Shown one piece after another: positions 1 through 12,191 of a stretch of 64,000 nucleotides of DNA. The notes beneath the pieces were generated by a model that saw only the letters and a program-made list of their open reading frames with translations, was not told the origin of the DNA and did not search any database. The DNA comes from Trichaptum fuscoviolaceum. Taxonomy: Eukaryota > Basidiomycota > Agaricomycetes > Hymenochaetales > Trichaptaceae. Each line of letters opens with the position of its first letter. Position 1 is the first letter of the stretch. Position numbers and translations under genes: made by a program. The DNA is taken from contig CAJSYZ010000011.1 in NCBI GenBank assembly GCA_910574455.1, forward strand, positions 1,302,001-1,366,000, read 5' to 3'.

Positions 1-2376
1 TGGGGTGAGAATAGACTTGCTCAACGTACAAACTCGGTGATAAGATGTCATTGTGTGCATCAAATTCGTACAGAAGTCCTTCCCAGGTGTCCAGATGACC
101 CGTTTTCGTTGTGAATTTCAATGCAGACACAGACCAAAGAGTCCAGGAACCAGCTTCATTTCCCGGATCCTGTCCGTTGAAAACGCAATACCAACACTAA
201 ACGAGGCTAACCATCCAACAGACTTGAAGGTAATCGGCATACGGCACTGATAGCGCACATGTGAAGTATCGCATGTCCGAGCTCAGGAATTGCTTGGCTA
301 AAGACTCATTGGGTTACAACCCATGATACAAGCCGTATAGCAAGTAAACCTCGGCTGAATCAAAGGAGGAGTTTGGGATCGTGAGCTTCTGAGCTGTTGA
401 TCGAGATTAATCCGTCCCCGGGGCCGATAGCATTGGCCCGGTGAATCGGGATGACAATATGTCCAGCATCGACTCGGACGAATCTCACAGTCAGGACTCC
501 AGTGATTGACGACGAAGTTTTAATAGAGTCAATTAATCCATAGGTAGTGTTAACACTAGCAGGATCAGGCGTTCTCGAGTGAAACACCAAAGTGATATAT
601 CAACGCATAAATTGGTCTAAATAGCTCTTTTTTGATAAGAGAGCATAACTTACTCCGTTTACTACTACAGATGTGAGAAGTAGCAATATATTTTCCTATC
701 TCACCGATAGCTATTACAGTCGCCATCCTGAGAGAGTTCAATGGATGTAAATACTGTGAACACATGTCTCATATGTCGATAACTCAGCGTGAGCGCCAAA
801 GCCACCGCAAGAAAATACAGCTCAATACTGGTTCCTTCCAAACAAGAATATACTTACCTTGCTCAGCAGTGCTACGTCTCCCTACTATGTATTCATGGAA
901 TTTGACGCGACGCGTAGCGTGAGAATACGTCATGTGATCATGATAGACATTTTGAATAATATTCTGTTCAAATTCAAGGTTGCCAGTGGGGATGGGCCGT
1001 TCCTTTTCTCTTTCACAACAACTCAGCGGAAACGCACCTCACTTTCTCTGTCGATGATGATCCTTTGGAAAGAAACCAACCGGCGCGATCTGCGACGACG
1101 CAAACAATAAGAAAAAAATATTGTTTGTGTCTCGCTTTCGCTTTTCTTTCTGGACATTGGACACCGTACTAGATCTCATTGCCTGACCTTAGTACACGGA
1201 TGTTGTCATCAAGAAAAATGCCAAGCACAAGCCTGCATCAGAAAAAACAGCCGAGTCATAAACTGGTGAGTGATTGACCCTGGTTTCCGGGCATGCTTCA
1301 AATCATCGACAAGAGGCTACGCTACGGAAGCAAATCCACACTTCTATTGCGACTGCGTTACGCGCGCTTTCCGCAGATGTGGCATACCTACAAAGACGGC
1401 CCCGAATTGACTTGTGAGGTATACTGGTGCTTCCCTCATACTTCCGGAAAATAGGAAGTAGTGGGCATCAAATGAGGTAAAACCCGAGACATTTTCAACG
1501 TCCTGCCATCACTCGATTATATAGCTCGCAGACTCCACCCTTTTCACGTTGCCATAACTGTGCTTACCGAACTTAGCTCGCTCGAAATCTACAGAAATGT
1601 CTGGACGAATTCATTTTCAAATTTCCCGCAGAATTCACCCGGCTTGCATGAACGACTTGAAATACTCCAAAATCTCAAATATTCATTTAAAGCGTTCAAA
1701 GCTGCTTTGTGAAGACCTCGAAGTCCGTGTGGAATGCGACTGATCAAGCCGGACTCTTGGTGAAGTCGATCCGTACCAGCTGCACCTATGGCGACTTGTC
1801 AGGGCATTATGTTAACCAACCCTACTATGTAATTTAGTACTATGTGAGTATTACGTTCACATTTAAGTTGCTTTCAAGTTGCATTCAAAGTCAGGGTAGA
1901 AGGTATTCAAGTGTGGGGTGCGTCAGGTGCATTTTCTGCTCCCGTCTTTGCTCTATCTGATCCATGGATGGTCAACCATAGTGAAACCTTGCTACTCCGA
2001 TTCAAGAGCTGCTCAACGGTCAGAGTCAAGAGCACCGGGGCAGCTGATATATAGGTATGCAGTGACAGCAAATAAGGAGAAAATGGAGAGGACTTGAATC
2101 AATTGATTGCGATGAATTCGAATTCGCTTATTTGCGTCGCAAGGGCTAGCTGCAAGTGGAATACATTTTAAACGACCATCGGTTCCTCGCCTCTTTTTGC
2201 CGACAGCAATGAACTGAATATCGCGGCGACCTTGTTACTTTAAATGCGCCTCTGTCCTGGCGTCGCTTGTCTTTCATGTGTGTTCCGTAAGTAACAGAGT
2301 CTCCATGAGTCTTAAACGGTGGCGGTTCCTTTCCCTCCTCTATGCCCACTTGCTCGGACGCTGAACACCATTCCCT
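1..2376. other. No resolved gene; weak ORF traces
   Basis: I could not assemble a gene here. Short minus-strand open stretches at 360-590 and 565-765 have somewhat protein-like composition and might be exons of a small minus-strand gene. I found no recognisable domain and could not join them with confidence. The rest looks like intergenic sequence. Confidence 0.4.
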
Positions 2377-4405
2377 ATGACCGATGTAACGCCCGAAACC
2401 GAGGCGCTGCTGGCTGTCCTGAGCACAGCGGGCTCTCAGATGTGAGTTCTGGACCCCCCGAATATACATGCGTCGCTGTGAACTTTGAACTTCTTTACTG
2501 ATAAAAACCCATGCAGCATTGCCACAAAGGTGCTCACTTAAATTTCATCTGTGTCGCAGTCGGGCGCTAATATTGATAGATTAGTGCGCATTCCTTGCCA
2601 TGTATTCGGTGTACTTGTACGACTACACGCTGACATTCTCCGATGAGGTGAGGCTTGATCTCATATATTGCATGCAGAGTGGATCTCATCGTCACTACAG
2701 GTCAAGTTCATCTGGAAACGTCGATTGTCAACAGGTTAGCAGAGCTGATCTCGTCGAAGATTGTATATGTGCTAATCAACTGTACAAAGTCACCATACTT
2801 TTCTTCATTGTACGGCAAGCTTTTGGTGTGTAGAGTTGCTCCTCGTTACTAAACAAATACGGGACAGACGCGGTACTATTCTTTTCTGGCTTTCACACTA
2901 GTGCTAGCCGGTGCGTGAACTCTTAACGAAAGTTTATTAAGCGCTGAGCTTCTGCTTATTTATCAGCTTTTTTCTCGCCTCATTTTACCAAGGTGAATAA
3001 AACTATTTGCCATTGGTAGTCACCGCTAATCTTGCAATAGATGTAAGACTCATTATATTCAGTGGATGTTAAGAATCTCAACGAAGAACAGTTGTCATCG
3101 CTTTGCGCCATTCTTTCCCTATGGATTAGGGATTCCGCTTACGATTATTCCTGGCATCATAATGGGTCTTCGGTGTGTATTGTCTTCCTTAGTATCATCG
3201 CGCGCTAACAAAAACAATCTCGGGTTTCATTAGTGTCGTCGCTCTATACAAGAATCAGAGAGTTACACAAACCATAGTGGGAGGCTATTTACTCGCGGAA
3301 TTGATTGTTGCAATTTGGATTTACTCAGTTCCTGGGGGTCATCGTACGTCTTGTCGTACTTACTCTTGTCAGCCTTAAATGATGCAAGTTCTACTTAGCT
3401 CTTGCACTTCCAACCATAGTACATGGCGATGCATTCACCCGTACGTTCTTGGTAGTTAATTACTGGAGGATTTCCTTCGCTGACTTGAAAATAGTGTGCA
3501 CCGACTTAACCGCCGATAGCTTGTAAGAGAAATTGGCTTATTTGTCGTCTCAAACCTTCTTGATTCAAGAATTCCAACACTGAAATACATTATGCAGGGG
3601 TAACATCAAAAGCGCAACTTTTCAGTTCATGGAGACAATCTACGACACAGTCATCTTTGTGCTTGTCGTAATCAAAACAGCGCAGACTACACGAATCACC
3701 AGCCTGCGGCAGAGCATCACATTCCTTATCACGGCGCAAAGTCTTGTATATTTTGCGTATGGGTTATTTTATCCAACTCTATTCTGCACTGCTCAATACC
3801 TCTTTCTTGTAGCGTCATTTTTAGCTCGAACCTATTGTGGGCCCTGATGATCATCTTAGCGCCGGTTGGTTCTATTTCATTGACCTGTCGAAGCCTTTTT
3901 CTGACGACCGCTATGCAGACCGGTCTTAAGTATGCAACTGGCGTGTGAGTTCTATTAGCCATTAACATACACACTGGATTTTCATGTTTAATTGATTGTC
4001 TTCAAAGCCCAACTGTCATGTGAGTGAAACATATGCTTATCGTTTGCCTGGAGTCATTGCTGATCCTAAGCTAGGCTGGTTAACGTCATGATAAACCGGC
4101 TGACGCTTGACCTTCGCGGGTTCTACGCTCCTGTCGAGGCGACAACCGTGCATAGAACCGACCCTCACTCTATTCCGAGACCGACCGACAATGCGCAGAG
4201 TAGATTGACTCTACAATTCACGTCACCCGACCGCACAGCGCTGTCCACAACGCTCTCGGAGATGGACGCTCAGCCTTACCATGCGAAGTTGGATATGATC
4301 TCGGAGGTTTCACGGACATCGCAATCTATTGGCGCACATTCCAGCGAACAAGAGGAGTATGAGTTGCAGAGGATGAAAGGCAGGCCATATGCTTCAGCGG
4401 TTTGA
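2377..4405 (+). CDS. DUF6533-type seven-helix membrane protein
   Basis: Integral membrane protein of the large DUF6533 family of mushroom-forming fungi, whose function is unknown. The start is in an exon at 2377-2441, followed by a 13-nt micro-exon (2517-2529) and exons 2585-2647 and 2701-2734. Spliced, these give the family hallmark YDYTLTFSDEV followed by KFIWKRR. The phases close exactly (65 and 13 nt give a whole number of codons). Further hydrophobic exons follow, including MGLR|VVALYKNQRV near 3160-3270, the family's usual R-x-ALY region, and a helix-rich segment at 3629-3840. The last exon (4088-4405) is a hydrophilic cytoplasmic tail rich in Ser/Thr. Middle exon borders between 2780 and 4088 were not all resolved. 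A second member lies at 20739-23051. Confidence 0.8.
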
Positions 4406-4991
4406 CTTCGGAGGTTTTATAACAGTTACACATTACATGCATGCAAAATTATACACACATTACACACATACTTCATAGCTCAATCATTGCTACACAGTTA
4501 CAACTTGCTTCATAGGATAGATAGAATAGACAACCTTGCTGAAAAAAAAACAGGCTGCGATCGGATACACTTGTTTGAGAGAAAGTATCGCAAGCTATCT
4601 TTTCAAAACAACGAGGGGGGAAAGTCGTGCCATTACTGTAGACGATTGCTATATGTATTTACGTAGGAGACTGCTTCATATTCGTATATCGATATCCCCA
4701 TTTCCTTTTGACCGACGTTCTGGATTTGCTGACCTGCTTATTGTGACCCTCCTTCATTGTGTTGCCGGTGTGAACATGATGAGTATTGAAACAAATTTCC
4801 GATTGCATCATCGACCATGTCAACTGTTTTGCAGCAATATAATATATTGTAGATATTCGATGCTTGACCGAAATAATGCTGCATAGTATGACCACGTGCA
4901 TGGCGTCATATGAAGATCCACAAGCATTCACATGGAACCTCGTCAGTGAGAGCTCTGCCACGTACCAACACCCTCTAAAGTATCCTCCGAT
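4406..4991. other. Intergenic spacer
   Basis: AT-rich spacer between the DUF6533 gene and the peroxiredoxin gene. I see no gene. It holds the 3' region of the former and the promoter of the latter. Confidence 0.5.
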
Positions 4992-5797
4992 ATGACTTCA
5001 CTACTCGCCAGCGCAACTCAGGCAGCCCATTCCGCTGCGGCATCGCTCTTAGCGAAGGCAGAGATCAAGCCCGGAGAAAATATTCCAGCAGCCACAGTAA
5101 AGGAGGATAACCCGGAGAAATCGTTCACATTAAACGACATCCCTGGGAAGATCGTCATTGTACGTACCTACCAGTCGTGTTAGCCGATATCAACGAAAGG
5201 TTATTAAACAACACACATACTGTACGTAGGTTGGTGTGCCGGGCGCTTTCACTCCTGCATGCAGCAGCCAGGTACCCGGGTATCTTGAGAATGCTAGCAC
5301 TTTTGAGGAGAGGGGCGTGAAAGGCATATATGTCGTCTCTGTCAATGATGCCTTTGTGACGAAGTAAGTAGCTTTAGAGGAGAGACAGTGTCATGGCGTA
5401 GTGACTGATTGGTTTGTTGGTTGGTTTGTTGGTTGGTTCAAGAGCATGGAAGGAGAAGCTGTCAGGAGGCAATGCTACTCGTGAGTCATAAACACTCTCC
5501 ATAAAACATGTGTGTATCTGAAGAGCTCAATAGCGGTCCATTTCATTGCTGATGACAAGGGTGAGTTCACTTCCGGCGTGGGCTTGCTCTTCGATGCCAG
5601 CGGCCTTCTCGGTTCCCCTCGTTCCAAGGTACGTTCGATGACCATCTGGAGGAAAAAGAAACAACTCGGTTGATGACTCCATCATTCAGCGATACGTGCT
5701 CGTTGTTGATAATGGCAAAGTCACCCATGTGGCCGTCGAACAAAACCCTGGGGAAGTGACCGTCACCGCGGCAAATGTTATTCTTGCCCAGCTCTAA
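4992..5797 (+). CDS. Peroxiredoxin, Prx5/AHP1 type
   Basis: Thiol peroxidase that reduces hydrogen peroxide and alkyl hydroperoxides with electrons from thioredoxin or glutaredoxin. Five exons read in phase: 4992-5159, 5230-5363, 5443-5480, 5534-5628 and 5690-5797, giving 180 residues, a normal length for the family. The active-site segment is VGVPGAFTPACSSQVPGYL, at the start of exon 2; the Cys after TPA is the peroxidatic Cys in the Prx5 motif PGAFTPxCS. Downstream are VVSVNDAFV, KAWKEKL, FIADDKGEFT and the C-terminal VEQNPGEVTVT, all family features. The first 30 or so residues are Ala/Ser-rich and could be a mitochondrial targeting segment or simply an N-terminal extension. The intron at 5364-5442 contains a short GGTT/TTGT repeat. 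Confidence 0.93.
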
Positions 5798-6217
5798 GAT
5801 CAGCCGATGATCCAACTTCTTGACGTTTTGTAGGTCCCGAGATATACAGAGAAAGATGCAGATTGTGTGCAATGTAGCCAGATCATGTACAATATGTCGT
5901 TGAGAGAAAGTTGTATCCGAGATGAAAAGTGATTCAATGTACAGTAAGTACTTAGTATGCCAGTGCCTTCCACGTTCCCACGCTCACTGGCAACTTGAAT
6001 AGTACGTCAACGAATGCCAGTGAACATTTCCTTCCTCTCGTTGCACTTGTTATAAGTACACCACTCCTTTATCTTGCTCGGGTTTGTTGTTACTTTGTCG
6101 TAGCGAAGTACAGAGCCCACTTACTGAAAGCTCAAGACTTTTGAGGCGGGAAGTTCGTTACGGTACTTTCCTCAGTAACCAGCAGTAGCTGCATGCAACG
6201 CCCGGCTACGATCAATC
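5798..6217. other. Intergenic spacer
   Basis: Spacer between the peroxiredoxin and Mid1 genes, both on plus. I see nothing beyond presumed 3' and 5' untranslated sequence. Confidence 0.5.
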
Positions 6218-7868
6218 ATGTTTTCGCTTGCAAAACTCTCTCGCATCCCGGAATCGCTTCTACTTCTCATATTACACACATCGCTCGTTCTTGGCCAATC
6301 TCAACCACTCCCTATCAATCAAACGCAAAGCTTCCTTACAGCACCGACAGATAACACCACATTCGTTCTTCCAAAGTCCAGCTCGCCGCTATACGTGTCG
6401 TTGTCGTTGTGTTCAGCACCAGAACAGGATGGACCTAGGTTCTTCGTAACAAACAACTCCCAGATATCGGACCCAGGCTCGCAGTCGACCGGAGATGATG
6501 TCTTCGAAATTACTATTGATGGTGCTGGATTCGGCTCCTTCTCATTTGAAGGCGCTCCAGACGGAGGTGCGCTCGGGGTGAAGCTGGGTACGGGTGTTGA
6601 ATCGTTGGAGATCGGGGTGTCTGACACAGGTATGTATGCCGTTCTATCGCAGGATAACAACGCTTACATCGTTACGACTAGAACTCATCCATAGACAGCT
6701 CTCGTCTCTTCCACTCTTTGGCGACACGACAGCAAACCAAGCTCTCCTCTTCTCTCCTCCCTACCTCCCGCCTACTGTCCAAACGCCTACCTATCCAAAC
6801 TATACACTTCCTCCCGCAAACTTATCCGTGCCAGCCCTTCCATCCGGCGCGCCAAATTTCACGCTTGTGATGGGCCCGACTTCAGCTTTTCCCGGGTTCA
6901 ATGCCAGCTCGAACACGGCAACCGATAGTCAGCCGTTGACGGCGTGCGCACTGCGTGGTATTTCCGGCGCTATGGTCTCAGTCAATGCCATAAACATGCA
7001 AGAGAGTGTCGTGTTCAGAGGCGCGAGTGAAGGGTTTAGGACGCAATGGCTTGTAGAGGGATTAACGCCCTTGACAAACTATACCGCATATGTCATAGAA
7101 GGGCAGGGACAAGTCTCCGGACCTATCTATTTTACGACAAAATCAGGTCAGTGCTCGTCATCCATGCGACGATACTTTGGAATATTAATCTCCTATCCAG
7201 CCTCTTTCTCATGTCCGCTTGTGCACTCCCTGCCCTTCTGCCCACTTACATCTTACGCCATGCCATTACCTGCACCACCAGGAACCGCGTCTTCATATGA
7301 CGCTTCCAGTTTCCCTTTAGAGGTCTCGGGCCCGCTCATTTCTTACCTCTCTAATTTCACAACCTCGTTGCTTACGTTCCCTTGCGGACGAGATTGGTAC
7401 TCGCCTATCGTATCTTGCGCAGATTGTCAAGACGCATACCGCACCTGGCTCTGCACCGCTCAGCTGCCACGCTGCGGCGAGCATGCCGCTACTTCTACAT
7501 CTAGCTCTCAGAACAAAACCAGCAAACGATCTGATGACGCACAGACAACACTTACCACGCCTGCACTCATCTCGCAAAATGCCAGTGACTCGCGCAACGC
7601 GGCCCTGCCGAGCTTCCCGAACGGACAGTGGACGGCACTCTTGCCATGCCTCGAGACATGTAATGCGGCTGAGCGCGCGTGCCCTAATTTCATGGGATTC
7701 AAGTGCCCCCTACCGCGCTTCAATGCTCAGGACAGCTATGGTGTTGGCTTTGTGGACGGTGATGCACGGAATCCGGGAGGCGAATGGAACCAGGGAGGTG
7801 GGTACACCGGCGCTGCGCAAGATCGGTGGGGTAATATGTGGTGCAACGGTCCGGGACTGACTACATAG
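6218..7868 (+). CDS. MID1: Mid1-like stretch-activated Ca2+ channel subunit
   Basis: Homologue of yeast Mid1, the regulatory subunit of the Cch1-Mid1 high-affinity Ca2+ channel at the plasma membrane/ER. Exons 6218-6629, 6682-7146 and 7282-7868 join in phase to give 487 residues, close to the usual fungal Mid1 length. An N-terminal hydrophobic segment ending VLGQS looks like a signal peptide. Many NxS/T sites follow, then the family-typical LPLFGDTTANQALLFSPPY. The C-terminal half holds the Cys-rich region: FPCGRDWYSPIVSCADC, TWLCTAQLPRC, LLPCLETC, ACPNFMGFKCP and the terminal GNMWCNG. All segments match Mid1 architecture, so I am confident of the family. Confidence 0.9.
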
Positions 7869-8916
7869 TTCCTCGGATCTGCGCTATCTCACCTGTATGT
7901 CTGTATCACTCTTTGTATTCTTATTCTTGGGACTTCGAAGCCAGATTTTTGCACCCTCTGTCAAGCGGTCGCAGTATGATGCGAATATCATCACTGATGA
8001 GTTGTAATCCAGTTCCAGTTTGTGTACATAAACATGGACGTGCTCGCATTGGTGTTTGCGTACTGTATCCGGCTACATCCATCGCAACTCCGAGTAGACC
8101 AGCAAACAGTACGTGCCGGCTATACAAACGAAGGTTCGGCACCAATAATATGAAATGACCATGCTCATAGAATGCACTCGAGAACTGACTTCACTCGAAC
8201 ATAAGTATACACTACTGCCGCTCTGCACCCGAGAATTTGATGCCAAGCTACATCTCTGCACAGTGTTGAATGTACGCGCTCAAGGGCGGATTTCGTTCAC
8301 CTTTTATAGACGGTTTAAACACTAGAAATATTGTTAAAACACTACCAAAATGCACGTCACGGTGAAACTGGCAAAGTCCGGGTCGGCTAGCCATCTCGAG
8401 GAATATGTTCCATCGTTCTGCATAGAAAAGAGTCAGATATTGACTTTTAATTGGCTGGGTAAACGCAAATCTACATGAGGCAAGTGGCGGTTGTGAGAAC
8501 AATTCAAGCGAGGTATGCAATTAAATGACATGTCCCGCAAATTAACTTCTCTCTCACTCCCCACCACTTCGCTCGCTGTGAAACTCGTCGCATGCGCACG
8601 CTTGCTGCACGAGACTGCTGCAGACGCGCCCCGAGGGAGGATTTCTGGTGATCTGCATAGTCCTTGGCAGGCTTTGAGGTGGGTGTCTACGTTCATTATT
8701 ACATAACTTGCTGAAGTCGGGATGCACTCAGGTTGCGCTTCTGCTCTTCATCTTCTTGCCAGTCCCAGATGCAGGGCTCACACTGCTATACGTATATCTC
8801 TTCGTGAGATATAAATTGGGGGGCTCCTATCTACAGCTGATTTGATCACTGCGAAGCTCAATCAAGACTGTCTCGGGATCATAAAAGCACTGCATATCAC
8901 TGAGTGGCAATCCGCT
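7869..8916. other. Intergenic region
   Basis: About 1 kb between MID1 and the F-box-like gene. Open frames here (for example 8248-8520 and 8433-8696 on minus) show no family signature and I do not call them. The TATA-like site at 8810 belongs to the next gene. Confidence 0.5.
8810..8816 (+). promoter_or_regulatory. TATA-like box of the F-box-like gene
   Basis: TATAAAT lies 101 bp upstream of the ATG at 8917. It favours that ATG over the upstream in-frame TTG at 8842. Confidence 0.45.
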
Positions 8917-9948
8917 ATGGCTCTCACTTTGAACAGACAAATCCACTATCCAGAGACTTGCGACTATACTATGTTCGAAAAGGAGCACAACGATGCGCCT
9001 CATGAAGGAGATGTTGACTCTGTGACCTTCACCTACACCCCCCAGCTGAGCGGCAGCTTAGAATGTATAAACGTCCAACCCTTCGAACCCGCGCTTCCAC
9101 CCGAACTCGTTCTTCTGATCTTCGAAGCCGGCGCAGCCTCTTCCAAACGCGACGCCGCCACGCTCTCCCTCGTTTCTCGCGCCGCACGCGCCTCCACACT
9201 CCCCCTCCTTTTTCGCACTCTAATTATTCAAAAGCGCAAGTACGCGTATGCTGTGGCACACTTTCTAATCAAGCACCCTCACATTGCCGTGCATGTCCGT
9301 GCAGTCTGGATGCGCGAATCGACCGGCGCTGACGCTACTTTGCTCTCTTTCTGTCCCCGTGTGCAAGACGTCGCCGTCCTCCCCGCGTGTCTCGCTCAGT
9401 TTTGCGCACTTGGAGAAATGCAACTTCGAGAGCAACCGTGTGCGGCAAGTGCTCCCGCAAAGATATGCACGCCGAGGCAGCTAGTGCTGTTCCCCGGCTA
9501 CTGCGATTGGCTCGACTTCGATGTGAATGCGCCATTCACGAAGACGTACTTTTCGAACCTCACGCATTTGTGGCTCACACAACCTGCACAACTGCAGGCG
9601 CTCATCCGCCGGCGGCGTGTAATATCCACTATGACCAGCCTGCAGCACCTTGCAGTGCCATGGTATGGGAATTCCAACATACCCTCGAATATCTTCAACC
9701 TCCTCCCGTCCCTCCGCTCCCTTGTCGTCATCGTTTTGCCCAAATCGCCGTCCGGATCTACGCACCATGTGTATAGGGGGGATGAAGGACGAAGCGAATC
9801 GGTTGGCTTCCCATTGGACAAGCGTATAAGGCTGTATGCTTTCCTCGATGACAGCACTGAGAACAGCGTCTTTCCCTTATGGAAGGAGCACTGTTTCGGT
9901 GGGAGGAGTATTTGGGACGTCGCCGTCAAGATCATCCGCCCTTCCTAG
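8917..9948 (+). CDS. F-box-like / leucine-rich protein
   Basis: Single-exon gene of 343 residues. Residues from about 60 read LPPELVLLIFE, then a short gap and TLSLVSRAARASTLPLLFRTL. This is the spacing and wording of the degenerate F-box found in very large Agaricomycete families. The remainder carries loosely repeated Leu-rich segments (LTHLWLTQPAQL, MTSLQHLAVP, LLPSLRSLVVIV). Such proteins usually bind Skp1 through the F-box and recruit substrates to an SCF ubiquitin ligase; the substrate cannot be guessed. The frame is open upstream to a TTG at 8842, but the first ATG is at 8917. Confidence 0.72.
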   Translation: MALTLNRQIHYPETCDYTMFEKEHNDAPHEGDVDSVTFTYTPQLSGSLECINVQPFEPALPPELVLLIFEAGAASSKRDAATLSLVSRAARASTLPLLFRTLIIQKRKYAYAVAHFLIKHPHIAVHVRAVWMRESTGADATLLSFCPRVQDVAVLPACLAQFCALGEMQLREQPCAASAPAKICTPRQLVLFPGYCDWLDFDVNAPFTKTYFSNLTHLWLTQPAQLQALIRRRRVISTMTSLQHLAVPWYGNSNIPSNIFNLLPSLRSLVVIVLPKSPSGSTHHVYRGDEGRSESVGFPLDKRIRLYAFLDDSTENSVFPLWKEHCFGGRSIWDVAVKIIRPS

Positions 9949-11165
9949 GTTTCGGCATCGGACCCCCCATCCTATCTCGTGCATTTCCCTCAACGTGGAC
10001 TTTTTACCAACTCGTCTACCACATCACCACGGGAGTAATCCCCTCAAAACCAGTTGTTAAGATTCTCTGGCTGTAACAAACGCTCATTGACTATCTCGTG
10101 TCTTCCACTTTACAAGACCCTAATCCCATTTCTTGGAAGTTTTCTATTTTACGATTCATGACCATCCACGCGTCCTACTTGACCAAACTTCGTCACTGCA
10201 TATTATCTACGCATCTACCAAACACTTCTTGTAGCAACTGCTAGTCCCTTTCCGTATTTACTGTCAATTTTCCTACATGCTTATTTTTGTGCCCGCAATC
10301 TTGCAATATTCCGCAGTCACGACATGTATCCATATAGATTCTATATTTTGTGCACATCACCATTCTCCTTCGCGTTGTCATTTGTTTCGAAGCATGTCCT
10401 TTCCTTCTTGTAATTCCCGCACTACTCCCTCATTTCTTGGGCTTCCTAATGAGATATGTTTTTTTGAATTGTATGCGCGTCCGATCGTCATTAGGCAAAT
10501 AGTTGAGCATCAGATTATTGGAGGACATCGAGAAAAGTTGTACCGAAGTCTTGAATTAATCAGATGCGCGGTCTGATGATACAAGGTTTTATTCTCGTGC
10601 CAGTGTTCACATGAACTGTTGAGCTTCGTAACTTCGACAGCGCTCAAGACAAAATCATAGCTTTTGAGACTCAGATCAGGACTAGAATCAAGCGCCCAAT
10701 CTCGAATGCTGATGCTCGAGCCTCAAGTACAAGGTCGTAGATGATCATGAAGTCTAGTAAGATTGGAGTCATTAATCAATGTCCACTCTTCGTCTTGCTA
10801 ACGGAAGTGATCGGAGGTTGATTCTGCTGGCGCTGGTTGTCAGCGGGGGCGGGGTATCTGGGTGGGAATAGATCCGATCGCCTGCTTTAGAATAACGCAC
10901 CGTACTGGCGACTATCATAGCGAAAGACTAGGCAAATGACGAAGACAGCCAGCTCCGGAGTCCCGGTTTTCCTGATCTTCATGATTCGACACTACAAACG
11001 AAGATTTCATGTCCACGGCTAATGTGCATGAATGCGGATGTGAGGCGAAAAGGTATACAGGACGAATACTCACAAATATGCAAATCTGTTCCGATAAATC
11101 CTACATATATACAACATGACCCCAGTTATCAGATACATGTATCTGCGTGTAGGAAGTCGAGGCGT
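9949..11165. other. Intergenic region
   Basis: About 1.2 kb between the convergent F-box-like and DPH3 genes. Short open frames at 10277-10576 and 11022-11333 have no recognisable content; the latter is antisense to DPH3. I see no repeat or RNA gene. Confidence 0.5.
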
Positions 11166-11613
11166 TCATGCGGAGATAGCAGCAATAAGAGGAACCTGTG
11201 GCGAGTCGGATATGTGCAAGTTATCGAGCGCATCCTCGAATTTCTCATCCGAATCGCTCTCGACGGAGTCAGACTTTTTATCCCCCGCATCCTCATCCCC
11301 ATCACCTCCCTCCTGTTCCTCCTCTCCACCTGACTCAGCGCCTTCATCCTCATCCTCCTCATCTTCAAAATCAAGCTACACTCGAAAACCAGTCAACGCA
11401 TATATGCTTGAAGAAATCCGAAGCACGAACTGGATCGTAGATGACCCGGATGATTAGGCTGCAGCTCGGACATGTCGCGATGTCCTCATAATTCGCAAGT
11501 TGACTCCGAGAAATCTCAAAACGGTCTCCGCAAGGGCATGGATAGTGGTAAACCTTTTTCTCCTCATCCCATGTCATATCCTCAATCTCAATCTCGTCGT
11601 AATATGCGCCCAT
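11166..11613 (-). CDS. DPH3: Diphthamide biosynthesis protein 3 (CSL zinc finger)
   Basis: Small electron-carrier/iron-binding protein needed with Dph1-Dph2 for the first step of diphthamide synthesis on elongation factor 2; in yeast (Kti11) it also works with Elongator in tRNA wobble-uridine modification. Exon 1 (11613-11431) encodes the whole CSL zinc-finger domain: [14 protein letters not shown], then [17 protein letters not shown], with the four metal-binding Cys (CxC...CxxC) and the CSL signature. A 55-nt intron (11430-11376) leads in phase into exon 2 (11375-11166), a very acidic Asp/Glu/Ser tail. The total is 130 residues, longer than yeast Kti11 because of that tail. It was divergent with NBS1 before the copia insertion. 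Confidence 0.92.
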
Positions 11614-11862
11614 GTTGATTTTCTAAGAGATAGGAAAAGATCGTAAGGAGAGTCGTTAAAGCGTAAGATCAATGAGACATGGAGACTCGGAAGAAGGTGA
11701 TGGTGAACACAAAAGAAATGCATCAAAACATAGCACCGGCCGAGTCAAGATTAGTCAGATACCGGCAATCCCCGACTTGAACCACTCCGAGTCCACGATG
11801 AAGCCAACCCTCAACGAGCGCCGTGACGCTTGACGCGTCGCGAGACGCCATCGTGTACTGTC
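11614..11862. promoter_or_regulatory. DPH3 upstream region, left part of former DPH3-NBS1 promoter
   Basis: 249 bp between the DPH3 ATG and the left target-site copy of the copia element. With 16819-16866 it would have formed one short shared divergent promoter. I recognise no individual sites. Confidence 0.5.
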
Positions 11863-11867
11863 AATAT

Positions 11868-12123
11868 TGTTGAAGTATATTATGCACTTTCCTATTTCAG
11901 CTCATGTTACATAATCATTTTGTATCAGTCCGTTTCACTCCCTTTTATTCGACTCGAAATCCTGTCTGCCACCTCAGTTCTTCTTCCACGAACTGAGGTG
12001 AGCATCATCATTTGATCATGTATTTTCTCTTATTGATTGTAGAATAGCTTGATATTTTAGGTACATATTCTACAATATAAGTTCTTCTTCCACAAACTGA
12101 GCTTGATATTTTAGAACTCAGCA
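11868..12123 (+). repeat. Left LTR of copia element
   Basis: 256 bp, TG...CA ends. It contains internal near-repeats: AGTTCTTCTTCCACGAACTGAG occurs in two variants about 110 bp apart, and CTTGATATTTTAG occurs twice. Confidence 0.96.
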
Positions 12124-12142
12124 GGTTATGAGCCTTGCGCTC
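12124..12142 (+). other. Primer-binding site, half-tRNA iMet type
   Basis: Directly after the LTR is GGTTATGAGCCTTGCGCTC. This is complementary to the anticodon arm and upstream part of initiator Met tRNA (anticodon CAT in the middle), not to a tRNA 3' end. Drosophila copia and yeast Ty5 are known to prime from such internal iMet sequence. Confidence 0.7.
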
Positions 12143-12191
12143 GCATAAATCTCCCTGCCACTCTAGAATTTCAATCGTAATTTACGAAGTT

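Noticed and set aside
9498..9935. 145-residue minus-strand open frame
   Set aside because: Shadow of the F-box-like gene; no family features.
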